This document shows positions 1 through 9,100 of a stretch of DNA of 56,677 nt, piece after piece; positions within the stretch are counted from its first letter, which is position 1; each line of letters starts with the position of its first letter. The translations under genes and the position numbers were made by a program. Location of the stretch: contig JAHYJN010000014.1 of NCBI GenBank assembly GCA_019428905.1, positions 1 to 56,677 of the forward strand. The letters run 5' to 3'. The DNA comes from Candidatus Brevefilum sp. Its GTDB lineage: Bacteria; Chloroflexota; Anaerolineae; Anaerolineales; Anaerolineaceae. A model generated the notes under the pieces. That model ran no database searches, was not told where the DNA came from, and saw nothing but the letters and a program-made list of their open reading frames with translations.

Positions 1-150
1 TGCATCACCAAGTTCCGGTGCGGTTCCAAACAGGTTGGCAGCCAGAAAAGCTGACAGGCTGAGAACGATCACCAGACCCATGCTCACGATGCCAGTTGCA
101 TAAGCGAATATTTCAAGGATTTGTTTTAGTTTAAAGATTATTTTCTTCAT
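1..150 (-). CDS. membrane protein, N-terminal fragment (cut by window edge)
   Basis: The first 50 residues of a protein running off the left edge. A basic start (MKKIIFKLKQ) precedes a single hydrophobic stretch at about residues 13-42 (IFAYATGIVSMGLVIVLSLS continuing to AFLAANLF), so it is an integral membrane protein or has an uncleaved signal anchor. The start is supported by an AGGTG ribosome binding site about 8 bases upstream. No family can be assigned from this fragment. Confidence 0.55.
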   Translation of the reverse strand, partial: MKKIIFKLKQILEIFAYATGIVSMGLVIVLSLSAFLAANLFGTAPELGDA

Positions 151-625
151 CTTATCACCTTTTCACATGCAAAACTTGTATTGAGAATCTTTGCGACAGG
201 GTGGCGTACATTACTAGATAATCCGATGTTTGGCGAATAGATCAGGATTTGTTTGTGTTCATTACCATCGTTTTTCGTATCGACCGCATGATTAACGCCT
301 TTCATTAGGCGTTTTCTCCTAAACACAATGGTACGATAATGGGTCTATCAATGTCCCGAACAGGCTCTTAATAATGTCTACACAACTAGATTGAGCGAAA
401 ACGATTGGAAATTACGTTTATTACCTGTGAGACCACAAAAATTGTGGCATTTTGGACATGACTAAGCGCAATGAAGGAATGAGCCAATGTTTTTAAATCC
501 ATAAAACGTCAAGTTTAGGTGTCATTTGTAATCTGCTTAAAAATTTTCAAACCTTTAATGTGAAACTTAAAAACCATTTTCCCCAGTCATTTGGTTTTAC
601 TGAAATTGTACGCTCGCAATTTAAA
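151..625. other. gene-free stretch with one hairpin
   Basis: 475 bases with no credible reading frame. The only clear structure is a 7-bp stem (294-300 with 307-313, AACGCCT/AGGCGTT, 6-base loop) followed by TTTCTCCT, which resembles a weak rightward terminator although no rightward gene lies upstream. The rest is AT-rich. Promoters for the leftward fragment gene are probably here, but none stands out. Confidence 0.4.
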
Positions 626-1309
626 TCAATAAATCTTCTTCGAGTGGAAGCTGTATCCCATGCCAGGCACAGTTTCGAGGAGATCGCTGTATTCCCCCAG
701 TTTCTTACGCAGTCGACCGATATAGGTGTGTAAATAGTGATTTGAACCTCGGTATTCTGGCCCCCAGATTTCACTCAGCAGCTCGTTGTGGGTCACAATT
801 GCATCCATGCGATGGGCAAGTTCAGCCAGGAGCGCAAATTCTGTGGCGGTCAGGTGCATGTCATTCTCGTTGACGAAAACTCGTCGCGCTGCAAGGTCTA
901 CTACAAGGCCATCAATTTGAATTTTGTTTTCATCTTTGATGTCTGAAACATAGTTCCGACGCAGGAAAGCACGGATTCGGGCCAGCAATTCTTCAGGGCT
1001 AAACGGTTTCGTCACGTAATCATCCGCACCTGCGTCAAGGGCAGCTATCTTGAGATCTTCTTCCTGGCGAGCACTCAATATAATGATAGGCACATCCGAA
1101 CGTGCCCGGATCCATGCACAAATATCGACCCCGGAAAGCCCGGGAAGCACAAGATCAAGCAAAACGAGATCTGCAGAGGTTTCTTGAAAGAGAGCTATTG
1201 CCCGGTGGCTGTCTTCCGCTTCGCTGACTGTGTAACCGCGTTTTAGCAAGTTAACTCTAACAAGTTTGCGTATGTTCGGGTCATCCTCAACGATTAATAT
1301 ATGTCCCAT
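626..1309 (-). CDS. OmpR/PhoB-family response regulator
   Basis: 227 residues, a full-length two-domain regulator. The N-terminal receiver has the acidic pocket (EDD near residue 8), the phospho-acceptor Asp in LLDLVLPG (about residue 52) and the conserved Lys in VTKPFSPEE (about 101). A C-terminal winged helix follows, with the typical HLTATEFALL, LSEIWG and HTYIGRLRKKL elements. It starts 3 bases after the stop of the histidine kinase, so the two are co-transcribed and form a two-component pair. The regulon cannot be read from the window. Closest in architecture to PhoB/KdpE/WalR-type regulators; no specific assignment is justified. Confidence 0.93.
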   Translation of the reverse strand: MGHILIVEDDPNIRKLVRVNLLKRGYTVSEAEDSHRAIALFQETSADLVLLDLVLPGLSGVDICAWIRARSDVPIIILSARQEEDLKIAALDAGADDYVTKPFSPEELLARIRAFLRRNYVSDIKDENKIQIDGLVVDLAARRVFVNENDMHLTATEFALLAELAHRMDAIVTHNELLSEIWGPEYRGSNHYLHTYIGRLRKKLGEYSDLLETVPGMGYSFHSKKIY

Positions 1310-1312
1310 ACG

Positions 1313-3010
1313 CTATCTCTCCGTGTTGGCATCACTTACTGGCGATGGTACTGTTATCAGAGGAACCGTAAAAGCAATGGTTGTGCCCGGGGAATTGGTG
1401 TTCCTGATCCAAATCCGGCCACCATGCGCCTCAACCAGCCCTTTGCAGATCGCCAGCCCCAATCCTGCTCCAGTTGGGAATCCATTTTCTTTGTCTTTGC
1501 CCCGCGTAAACGCCTTAAACGCATTTTTGCGCTCATCCAACGGGATGCCGGGACCCGTATCTATAACATTGATCTGGACAAACTTTCCCCGCACAAAGGC
1601 CTTTATGTTGATCTCAGTGTCCTCAGGTGCGTAAGCGGATGCATTCTTAACCAGGTTGACCAAGACCTGGACGATTCGTTTTACATCAACATTTACATGC
1701 GGAAGTTGATCTGGCAAGTCAATTGAAAGCAGATGTTTGTCTGTTAATGTTTGAAGTTGTGTGTCAGAATCCTGGAATATTTTTTCTAAAGATACGGGTT
1801 TCTTCAGAACGGGGAGCATCCCGACATCTAATCTTGATAGGTCCAGTAAGTGATCAATGAGTTCCTGGAGGCGGACGGTTTCCTGGTGTATGGTCTGGAT
1901 GAAATCACGCTGCTCGTTTTGGTTCCAGGTAATATTTTCTGCCATTAATGTCGTTGTGAACCCGATGATCGATGTGAGTGGTGTGCGTAGTTCATGCGAG
2001 ATCATGGCAAGGAATTCGGTTTTGATCTCATTGGCACGTTCAGCAATTTGGCGGGATTTCTCTTCATCATCCAGCAATTTGAGGTTAAAAATTGTGATGG
2101 TTAGTTGGTTGATCAATACTTTTAGGTTGCGAAGTTCGGTATGGTTTATGTTTATTTCTTGTTCGAAATAGATAATTAATACCCCGAGCCACTTCCCCAA
2201 CACAGACAGGGGGAAGATAACCAATGAAGTAATATTATTTTCGCGCAGAATCTCAAGCATTTGAGGTGTTAGTCGAGAATCAGAGTTTATGTCTGAGATC
2301 ATCAGGGTTTGACGGGGATGAAGAAGCTCCAGAAATGCAGGGTCCTCGTAAAGATCTGTCTCGCTTTCCCAGAGAGAAAGTGGTTTGCCAGACTGCCAGA
2401 AAGCTGTCAACTCGACACCGTGAATGGGACCTAAATCAGCATTGTTGAAAAATAGCAGGGCTGATCGCTGAGCAGAGCGCAATCCCTGTGCAGACATCAA
2501 TATTTTAAGCACATCCCCGGGCTTACGAGACAAGCTCATCTTATGACTGAGCCTGAACTGTTCCCTGATGCGGTCAACCGTATCTCCCAGGGCATGTTCG
2601 ACTTGTTTTTGATCTGTTATATCTTGTGCGATACAGAAGAGATAATTGGATTCTCTATTTGGGATATGAATGATAAAGGAACGCGTAAAAATCCAGCGCA
2701 AATTGCCGTCCGGTTGAAGAATTCGGTAGGTCAGGTTGACTGGGTCAGATTCTTTGTGCGGTTTTGCAGTCAATACCTGGACACGATCTTCTGGATGAAC
2801 GCTTTCGATCAGGATCGTTGGGTCCGTATAAAGGTCCTCTGGGGAACGCCCCCAAAGAGATTTGAAAGCAGGGCTGACATAAATGATGCGGTCGGTGGAT
2901 AAATCTTGCACCCACACCGCCTGTTCAATATTATTCTCAACTTGCTTGAGATCGGAAATATCCTCAAGGATTGAATTAATCTCCGATCGTGTTTGTTCGT
3001 TATTTGTCAT
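1313..3010 (-). CDS. PAS-GAF sensor histidine kinase
   Basis: 565 residues from the chosen ATG (MTNNEQTRSE). A longer frame adds 24 unlikely residues (MVLGCLPTKP...), so I prefer 3010. Order of domains: PAS at about 25-140 (AVWVQDLSTDRIIYVSPAF, then the PAC segment NYLFCIAQDITDQ), GAF-like sensor at about 165-320, coiled linker, HisKA dimerisation domain with H-box FLAMISHELRTPLTSIIGF near 335-355, then HATPase_c with N-box (NLVKNASAYAP), G1 (DTGPGIPL) and G2 (GAGLGLAICKG). No transmembrane segment is seen, so it is probably a cytosolic sensor. It is the upstream gene of the pair with the response regulator 3 bases downstream. The ligand is unknown. Confidence 0.92.
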   Translation of the reverse strand: MTNNEQTRSEINSILEDISDLKQVENNIEQAVWVQDLSTDRIIYVSPAFKSLWGRSPEDLYTDPTILIESVHPEDRVQVLTAKPHKESDPVNLTYRILQPDGNLRWIFTRSFIIHIPNRESNYLFCIAQDITDQKQVEHALGDTVDRIREQFRLSHKMSLSRKPGDVLKILMSAQGLRSAQRSALLFFNNADLGPIHGVELTAFWQSGKPLSLWESETDLYEDPAFLELLHPRQTLMISDINSDSRLTPQMLEILRENNITSLVIFPLSVLGKWLGVLIIYFEQEININHTELRNLKVLINQLTITIFNLKLLDDEEKSRQIAERANEIKTEFLAMISHELRTPLTSIIGFTTTLMAENITWNQNEQRDFIQTIHQETVRLQELIDHLLDLSRLDVGMLPVLKKPVSLEKIFQDSDTQLQTLTDKHLLSIDLPDQLPHVNVDVKRIVQVLVNLVKNASAYAPEDTEINIKAFVRGKFVQINVIDTGPGIPLDERKNAFKAFTRGKDKENGFPTGAGLGLAICKGLVEAHGGRIWIRNTNSPGTTIAFTVPLITVPSPVSDANTER

Positions 3011-3466
3011 ATCTATCTTTGTTTGTGTCGGACATGAACATTGAGTGGTGATCGGCTTTGTTGGCAGACATCCTAAAACCAAGATTTCTGTAATGCCTTT
3101 ATATGTTTGTTTGGCTGGTTATCAAGGCGATTACAGTGTTGGTGTTTTCAATCAGAAGTTTGTTTGCAGTCTAATCCAATACAATTCTATTTTACCTTAA
3201 ATTACTATCGTTATAGGGCATTATTTATGGGTTTATTTTATTTTGATGGAAAAAGACAGTGCTTTTGGCTATGCTAATGATTGCATTTTCCAGTCCTAAT
3301 TCTTTTCACACCACACCCCCCACCCTTCAGCAGCAAGGCTGCCTGAGCAGTTAGCAACAACCTTATTGAATTTCTGGGAATATTCATTAGTCCATATTTA
3401 ATGCTATAATAGTAATATCTGATGAACGATTTCAGATTCACCCATCTTTATTAGAGAACAGAGGTT
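3011..3466. other. intergenic stretch between kinase operon and small membrane gene
   Basis: 456 bases separating divergent genes. It holds the leftward kinase promoter (not identifiable with confidence), a C-rich patch near 3311-3325, and at its right end the promoter of the small rightward gene, listed separately. No RNA gene or repeat was recognised. Confidence 0.4.
3383..3410 (+). promoter_or_regulatory. extended -10 promoter for the 57-residue membrane protein
   Basis: A perfect extended -10 (TGCTATAAT, hexamer at 3405-3410) has a weak -35-like TTCATT at 3383-3388, 16 bases upstream. It sits about 57 bases ahead of the start codon at 3467. The good -10 with poor -35 is what extended -10 promoters show. 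Confidence 0.55.
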
Positions 3467-3640
3467 ATGATGAGACTTAATGCCCCAAAACAAATCGTTT
3501 GGATTATTGCGCTGATTCTTGGTGTACTGGGTATTTTAGGGATGCTCACTGATATCCCCGTTGTTACGGAATATCATGTTTGGTTTATCATTATCGGCTG
3601 GCTGTTATTGATTATTGCAACCGTCGCCAAAGGATTCTAA
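3467..3640 (+). CDS. small two-helix membrane protein (57 aa)
   Basis: 57 residues starting MMRLNAPKQ. It has two hydrophobic helices, about residues 10-28 (IVWIIALILGVLGILGML) and 38-54 (VWFIIIGWLLLIIATVA), joined by a short acidic loop (TDIPVVTEY) and ending in KGF. Either of two adjacent ATGs could be used. GAGG lies just upstream. The gene stands alone with its own extended -10 promoter and a 12-bp hairpin directly after the stop, so it is expressed as a monocistron. I recognise no named family; the function is unknown. A real small gene is supported by the compact promoter-RBS-ORF-hairpin layout and membrane-like composition. Confidence 0.75.
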   Translation: MMRLNAPKQIVWIIALILGVLGILGMLTDIPVVTEYHVWFIIIGWLLLIIATVAKGF

Positions 3641-3651
3641 AATCCTGTCAT

Positions 3652-3681
3652 CAAAGGGGCTGCTTATTCGCAGCCCCTTTG
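3652..3681 (+). terminator. hairpin after small membrane protein gene
   Basis: A perfect 12-bp GC-rich stem (CAAAGGGGCTGC pairing with its complement, 6-base loop TTATTC) begins 11 bases after the stop codon at 3640. No long T-run follows, so it may act as a terminator or as an mRNA-stabilising structure. Confidence 0.6.
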
Positions 3682-3924
3682 TGAAGTGAAAGCCATACGA
3701 GATTGATTGCGTAGAGGTTAATTCAACTTGAATGTTGGATGACCTTTTTTTGTTTGGTTTTAGATTCTTATCAACAAAATAACGTTATCTATGCATGCCC
3801 TAAGCATTCACCAACTCACTAATTCGAGCTTCGCCCGATCAATTGTCACTGAAAACAATGCACCGGCTGTTGATGGACGCGGTCAGTCGGCCAAGCGGTT
3901 GATGCTTGCCATCTGTTGTATTTC

Positions 3925-4692
3925 TTAGTCACTGACCAGAAGGGGTTCCAGTTCGAGCAGGTCCTTGGTGAACAGCTCCAGGTCAATCAAGCTGGTTTCA
4001 GGGTCGCGGGCGATGCCAGAGATGATCAGTTCTAACCTGCGGGGCAGACTGAGGCCTAATTCGGGGTCGACTTCGATGATAGCGGGGAGCAGCGCCTCAA
4101 GGTTATCCTGCGTATCTGCCAGGGCTGCCTGCGCGCCTTCGATATCCTCCAGGAACAATGCGATGCGGGCTGTGTTGACATCCACCAGCACCTGGTAATA
4201 CAAAGCGTTGGCCTTGACAGCTGCCAATTCCTCTTCCAAGGCGAAAATTTCGTTATTGGCTGTGCGATTGGCATTCGTCAATTGGGTGTTCTGGGCTTCA
4301 AGGTCGCTGATGGTTAGATTGGCTTGCTCCAGTTCTGTGCGGGTTTCATCCAGCGAGTCGGAAAGGGGCTGGTAGCGCACGAAATGGTCCGTGAGGAAGC
4401 CAGCCAGGAAGATCAGGGCGGCAATCCCGATGCCGATCAGGATTTTGCGCAATAAACGAACAAAGCGGCTGGGCGGTTTCTTTTCAACCTTTTTGCTTGG
4501 GGGTGAACCCGTCGCAGTTGAAGATGTTTGAGATGCTTCTGCAGGCGTCGCCGGCGGGTCGGGCAGGTCAGCAATTGGTGCAGCAGCTGGCATTGGTGTT
4601 GGTTCAGGCTGATCTGGTGGGGCTTGTGGGATTTCTGGCGTCTCAGGCGCGTTTTGCAGCTCGTTGTCGTTATCTTCGTAATTGCTATCCAT
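3925..4692 (-). CDS. single-span membrane protein with periplasm-side coiled coil
   Basis: 255 residues in three parts. Residues 1-75 are acidic and rich in Pro, Ala and Thr (disordered), then a basic patch (SKKVEKKPPSRFVRLLRK). One transmembrane helix follows at about 86-104 (ILIGIGIAALIFLAGFL). The C-terminal part starts with a heptad-like coiled coil (about 118-165, LDETRTELEQANLTISDLEA and on) followed by a helical domain with many Leu and Asp. It would be anchored with the N-terminus inside and the coiled coil outside. No enzyme motif is seen and no family is recognised. It stands alone on the minus strand; the neighbours give no hint. The start at 4692 has a GGAG site upstream. Confidence 0.75.
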   Translation of the reverse strand: MDSNYEDNDNELQNAPETPEIPQAPPDQPEPTPMPAAAPIADLPDPPATPAEASQTSSTATGSPPSKKVEKKPPSRFVRLLRKILIGIGIAALIFLAGFLTDHFVRYQPLSDSLDETRTELEQANLTISDLEAQNTQLTNANRTANNEIFALEEELAAVKANALYYQVLVDVNTARIALFLEDIEGAQAALADTQDNLEALLPAIIEVDPELGLSLPRRLELIISGIARDPETSLIDLELFTKDLLELEPLLVSD

Positions 4693-4829
4693 TTTTTCTC
4701 CTTCCGAAAAAAAGGTGATGTTGCTGGAATGGTTGACTTGATCAGGTTTTGACGTTTGTGCGGTGAAATCGGTTGATTTTGACTGTTTTAATTATATGTG
4801 TGGAAACACACACTGTCAAACCTGAAATA

Positions 4830-5059
4830 TGAGGGTGTTGAAAAACAGATGATGATTAATCATCATCTGTCAATATCAATAAACAATTCCATTAACTAAT
4901 ATTATCATCTATATTATATTAAAGCGTAGGGGCAACCCTTCGCGCAGCACTCTTTGAGCCGTGGTTGCCTCGCGTAGCACTCTTTGAGCAGGGCGGACAC
5001 GGAGGTCCGCCCCTACGAGTAAATTTGTATTGAGAAAATTATCATTTTCAACACCCTCA
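4830..5059. mobile_element. MITE-like element with 15-bp terminal inverted repeats
   Basis: A 230-bp non-coding element bounded by perfect 15-bp inverted ends (TGAGGGTGTTGAAAA at 4830-4844 and its complement at 5045-5059). Just inside the left end lies a perfect 26-bp palindrome (4845-4870, half ACAGATGATGATT). The middle contains a second nested pair, GTAGGGGC at 4926-4933 and GCCCCTAC at 5009-5016. Within that are two near-identical 19-bp direct copies at 4941-4959 and 4971-4989 (CGCGCAGCACTCTTTGAGC, one base differs), and a GGGCGGAC/GTCCGCCC hairpin near 4991-5012. Flanks share only ATA, so a target duplication is at best 3 bp. It lies 65 bases ahead of the degV-like start. No transposase is encoded. 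Confidence 0.7.
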
Positions 5060-5124
5060 ATATTGAGGGTGTATGGGGTTTTGTGGATTATAATCGTCTT
5101 CAACGAATAGAAAAGGAGCCCTCA

Positions 5125-5973
5125 ATGATCGCCATCCTAGCCGACAGCACCTGTGACATCCCCGAAAACCTGGTTGCCCACTATGATATCCGGATTGTGC
5201 CCCAGTACATCATCTGGGGAGACGAGCAATTTTTAGACCGGGTAGAACTCTCACCGCAGTCCTTCTATGAGAGATTAGCTAGCGATAGCCAAAAACCGAC
5301 CTCCTCCCAAGCGACGGCAGCTGACTTCTTGGCTGCGATCAATCAAGCCGCCGAAGATGGGGCGGGTGAAGCAGTGATTTTAACGGTATCGAGTGCGATG
5401 AGCGGTACCTACCAGATGGCGAAAAGTGCTGCAGAGAAGGCCCAAATCCCCGTGTCAGTGATCGATTCAAAGGGGCCAACGATGACTTTGGGGTGGCAGG
5501 TCCTGGCAGCCGCGCGGGCGCGTGATGAAGGCGCATCGATGGCTGAAATTATCCAGCGGGTGGCAAAGGTGCGAGAAAGCCTGGTGCAGGTCGTGGCGAT
5601 GGAAACGCTGGAATACCTGGCATACGGCGGCCGGATCGGCGATGCTGCCAAATGGGTGGGGACGATGCTCAAGGTCAAACCCGTGGTGATGATCAACCAC
5701 GAGACCGGGCGGGTGGAGCCGGCGGGTTTGGCACGCACGCACAAGGCCATGCTGCGGATGCTGGAGAAAAAATTCTTCGATGCGGTTGGACCTGGAAAAA
5801 GGCTGCACATTGCCGTCTTGCATGGGAATGCCTTGGATGAGGCGGAACGCTTGGCTGAGCATATTCGCGTAAAGCACAACCCGGCAGAGCTGTTGATCAA
5901 CATCACTGGGCCAGTACTGGGGATCAATACCGGGCCGGGCGCGCTGGCGTTGTGTGGGTATGCTGAATGGTAA
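5125..5973 (+). CDS. DegV-family fatty-acid-binding protein
   Basis: 282 residues from the ATG at 5125, chosen because AAAAGGAGCC precedes it and the protein then begins with the family signature ILADSTCDIP. Further signatures: the loop TSSQATAADF, the SSAMSGTYQ motif (ligand-contacting Ser) and ETLEYLAYGGRIGDA in the middle, and a closing GPVLGINTGPGALAL. DegV proteins (FakB relatives) bind a single fatty acid and present it to the FakA kinase for phosphorylation before phospholipid synthesis. No fakA is in the window. Full length for the family. A MITE-like element sits immediately upstream and may carry or interrupt its promoter. Confidence 0.92.
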   Translation: MIAILADSTCDIPENLVAHYDIRIVPQYIIWGDEQFLDRVELSPQSFYERLASDSQKPTSSQATAADFLAAINQAAEDGAGEAVILTVSSAMSGTYQMAKSAAEKAQIPVSVIDSKGPTMTLGWQVLAAARARDEGASMAEIIQRVAKVRESLVQVVAMETLEYLAYGGRIGDAAKWVGTMLKVKPVVMINHETGRVEPAGLARTHKAMLRMLEKKFFDAVGPGKRLHIAVLHGNALDEAERLAEHIRVKHNPAELLINITGPVLGINTGPGALALCGYAEW

Positions 5974-6102
5974 GCGCTATTGCCAATTGTTACAAAAGCG
6001 GGGTGTTTAGCAAGCTTAAAATATTGCCGAAGCGATCAAATTTTATGATATGATGTTTGTATCGTAATCTAATCCCGTTTAAATTTCATAAGGAGGCATC
6101 TC

Positions 6103-9100
6103 ATGAAAAACAGGCCAAGAATCATCAATTTGGTGCTGGTATGTGTGTTTGTATTTGGGGCGCTGGGTTTTGTGCCCATGCCAGTGACGGCCGCGCCCAG
6201 TGCGTTGCGCATCTCACAGGTTTATGGTGGAGGGGGTAACACTGATGCGCCTTATACCCATGATTTTATCGAAATCTTCAACGCGGGTGACGGCCCAGTA
6301 TTGCTGGATGGGCTTTCCCTGCAATACGCCAGCGCCACTGGAACAGGTGCCTTTGGTGGAACTGATACTCAATTAACCGAACTGCCGAATGTCGCACTCC
6401 AGCCCGGTCAGTATTTTCTGGTGCAAGAAGCAGCTGGTGCCGGAAATGGGGTTGCTTTACCCACACCGGATTATATTGACCCGACACCGATAGCCATGTC
6501 AGGGACATCTGGCAAAGTTGTCCTGGTGACTGGGGTCACCTCATTGGGCTGCAATGGCGGATCAATACCCTGTGATGCTGACCAGCTGGCGCAGATCATT
6601 GACTTGGTTGGTTATGGCACTGCAAATTTCTATGAGGGTACTGCTGCAGCGCCAGCATTAAGCAACACAACAGCAGCTTTCCGCGCGGGTGGTGGCTGTA
6701 TAGATACAGATGACAACGCGGCGGACTTTACAACCGGTACGCCTGATCCACGCAATACGGCTTCACCCACGAATTATTGTGGCGTGCCAGCAGTATCGTT
6801 GAAAATCAATGAATTTGTTGCTGATCATTTTAGCACAGACACTAATGAATATATTGAGGTGTTTGGTGAACCACTCACCGATTATACTGATCATACCCTA
6901 CTGCAGATTGAAGGCGATGGCTCTGTAGCTGGTGTGATTGATAGTGTCCACCCGGTCGGCACCACGGATGCTAACGGTATCTGGTGGACGGGATTTCTTG
7001 AAAACGTTTTGGAAAATGGAACCGTAACCGTCTTACTGGTTAAGGATTTCACTGGGGCTGTTGGTGATGATATTGATACACTCAACGATGGCGTGATTGA
7101 TAATCCCCTTTGGTCAGAAATTGTTGACAGCGTTGCGGTTCACGATGGTGGTGTCGATGATTGGGCTTACGGCTCGCCGGTGTTGTTTGCGAATTATGAT
7201 GGCCTCTCGACCTATAAACCGGGCGGCGCGTCACGGATCCCTGATGGCTATGACACAGAGTCAACCAGCGATTGGGTCCGCAACAATTTTGGCGGGGCTG
7301 GCTTGCCAGGTTTTTCAAGCACCATACAATTTGGGGAAGCTTACAACACGCCTGGTCTGCCTAATGCTGCTGAATTGTGCGGCGGTCCGTTCACGCCAAT
7401 TTATGAGATCCAGGGCAGCGGAATGAGCACACCCTTGTACGGCCAAAAAGTGACCACCGAAGGTGTTGTGGTTGGTGACTTCCAAACAGGTGGAAAGAAC
7501 GGCTTCTTCCTTCAAGACCCAGTTGGTGACGAAGACCCCACTACATCAGATGGCATATTTGTTTATGCTTCAGCCAGCATCAAGGATGTTAATGTTGGTG
7601 ACCATCTCCGTGTGCAGGGTACCGCCACTGAATATTACAATTTGACACAAATTGGGTCTGTAAGTGCGATTAACGTGTGCGCATCTGGTCAACCGCTCCC
7701 AGACCCAGTTGGGCTGAGCTTGCCAGTAACCAGTGTGGACGATTTTGAGCCTTTTGAAGGGATGCTGGTCACCTTCCCGCAAGACTTGGTTATCTCTGAA
7801 TATTATAATTTTGATCGCTATGGAGAAATAGTGCTTACCTCCACACGACATGTGAGCCCAACGGCCCTTTACGAACCAGGACCAGATGCGATTGCTGCAC
7901 AAAATGCTTATCTTTTGGATAGTATCATGCTTGATGACGGCCGCACATCTCAAAACCCCGATCCCGCCATTCATCCTAACGGTTTAGAATTTAATCTATA
8001 CAACCTTTTCCGTGGCGGTGATTATGTCACCAACCTGACAGGCGTTTTGGATTATAGCTATAGTCTGTATCGCATCCAACCAACCCAAGGTGCAAATTAT
8101 ACAGCCGCCAATTTGCGCACAGATCAGCCTGATATCATTGAAGGTGATATGAAGGTTGCTAGCTTAAATGTCCTGAATTATTTTACAACGTTGGACAATG
8201 CTGGCGCTATTTGTGGCCCTTCAGGTGATATGGATTGCCGCGGCGCTGACAACGCCGGTGAGCTGGTGCGGCAACGCGATAAGATTCTCTCCGCACTTTC
8301 TATTATGGATGCTGATGTGGTGGGTTTGATTGAAATTGAAAATGATCGTCCCGGCCCAGATCCGGATTATGCCGTTGTTGATCTTGTGACAGGTTTGAAC
8401 GACTTAATGGGTGCTGGCACCTACGATTACATTCCGACAGGCGCGATTGGAACCGATGCCATTAAAGTTGCCCTGATCTACAAACCTGCAAACGTAACAC
8501 CCATCGGAGATTATGCCGTCCTGGATTCCTCTGTCGATCCCCTGTTTTTAGATGACTACAATCGTCCTGTGTTAGCACAATCCTTCATGAGCAACGCTGT
8601 GGGTGACAAAATTACGGTTGCTGTCAATCATCTTAAGTCAAAGGGTTCAGATTGTAATGATATTGGTGATCCTGATCTGGGTGACGGCGCTGGAAATTGT
8701 AACATCACTCGAACAAACGCAGCCTATGCACAAGTGCAATGGCTTGAGAATGACCCGACTGGGACAGGGGTGGATAACATCCTGATCATTGGCGATCTGA
8801 ATTCTTATGATAAAGAACAGCCGATTGATGTGATTAAAGCAGGACCAGATGGCATTGAAGGTACCGAAGATGATTACTTTGATATGATTTATGAGATCCT
8901 CGGTGAGGATGCATACAGCTATGTTTTTGACGGCCGGGTTGGGTATCTGGATTATGCCTTGGTCAACACCAACCTTGAGAAGTACGTCGCAGATGTCACG
9001 ATCTGGCAGATCAACGCAGATGAACCCGATTTGATCGATTATGACACTTCCTTCAAAAAACCTGCTCAAGCCGCGATTTATGCCCCCGATGCTTATCGCT

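Noticed and set aside
626..3082. Long kinase start at 3082 adding 24 residues
   Set aside because: The added residues (MVLGCLPTKP...) have no domain character and no clear RBS; the ATG at 3010 gives the expected N-terminus.
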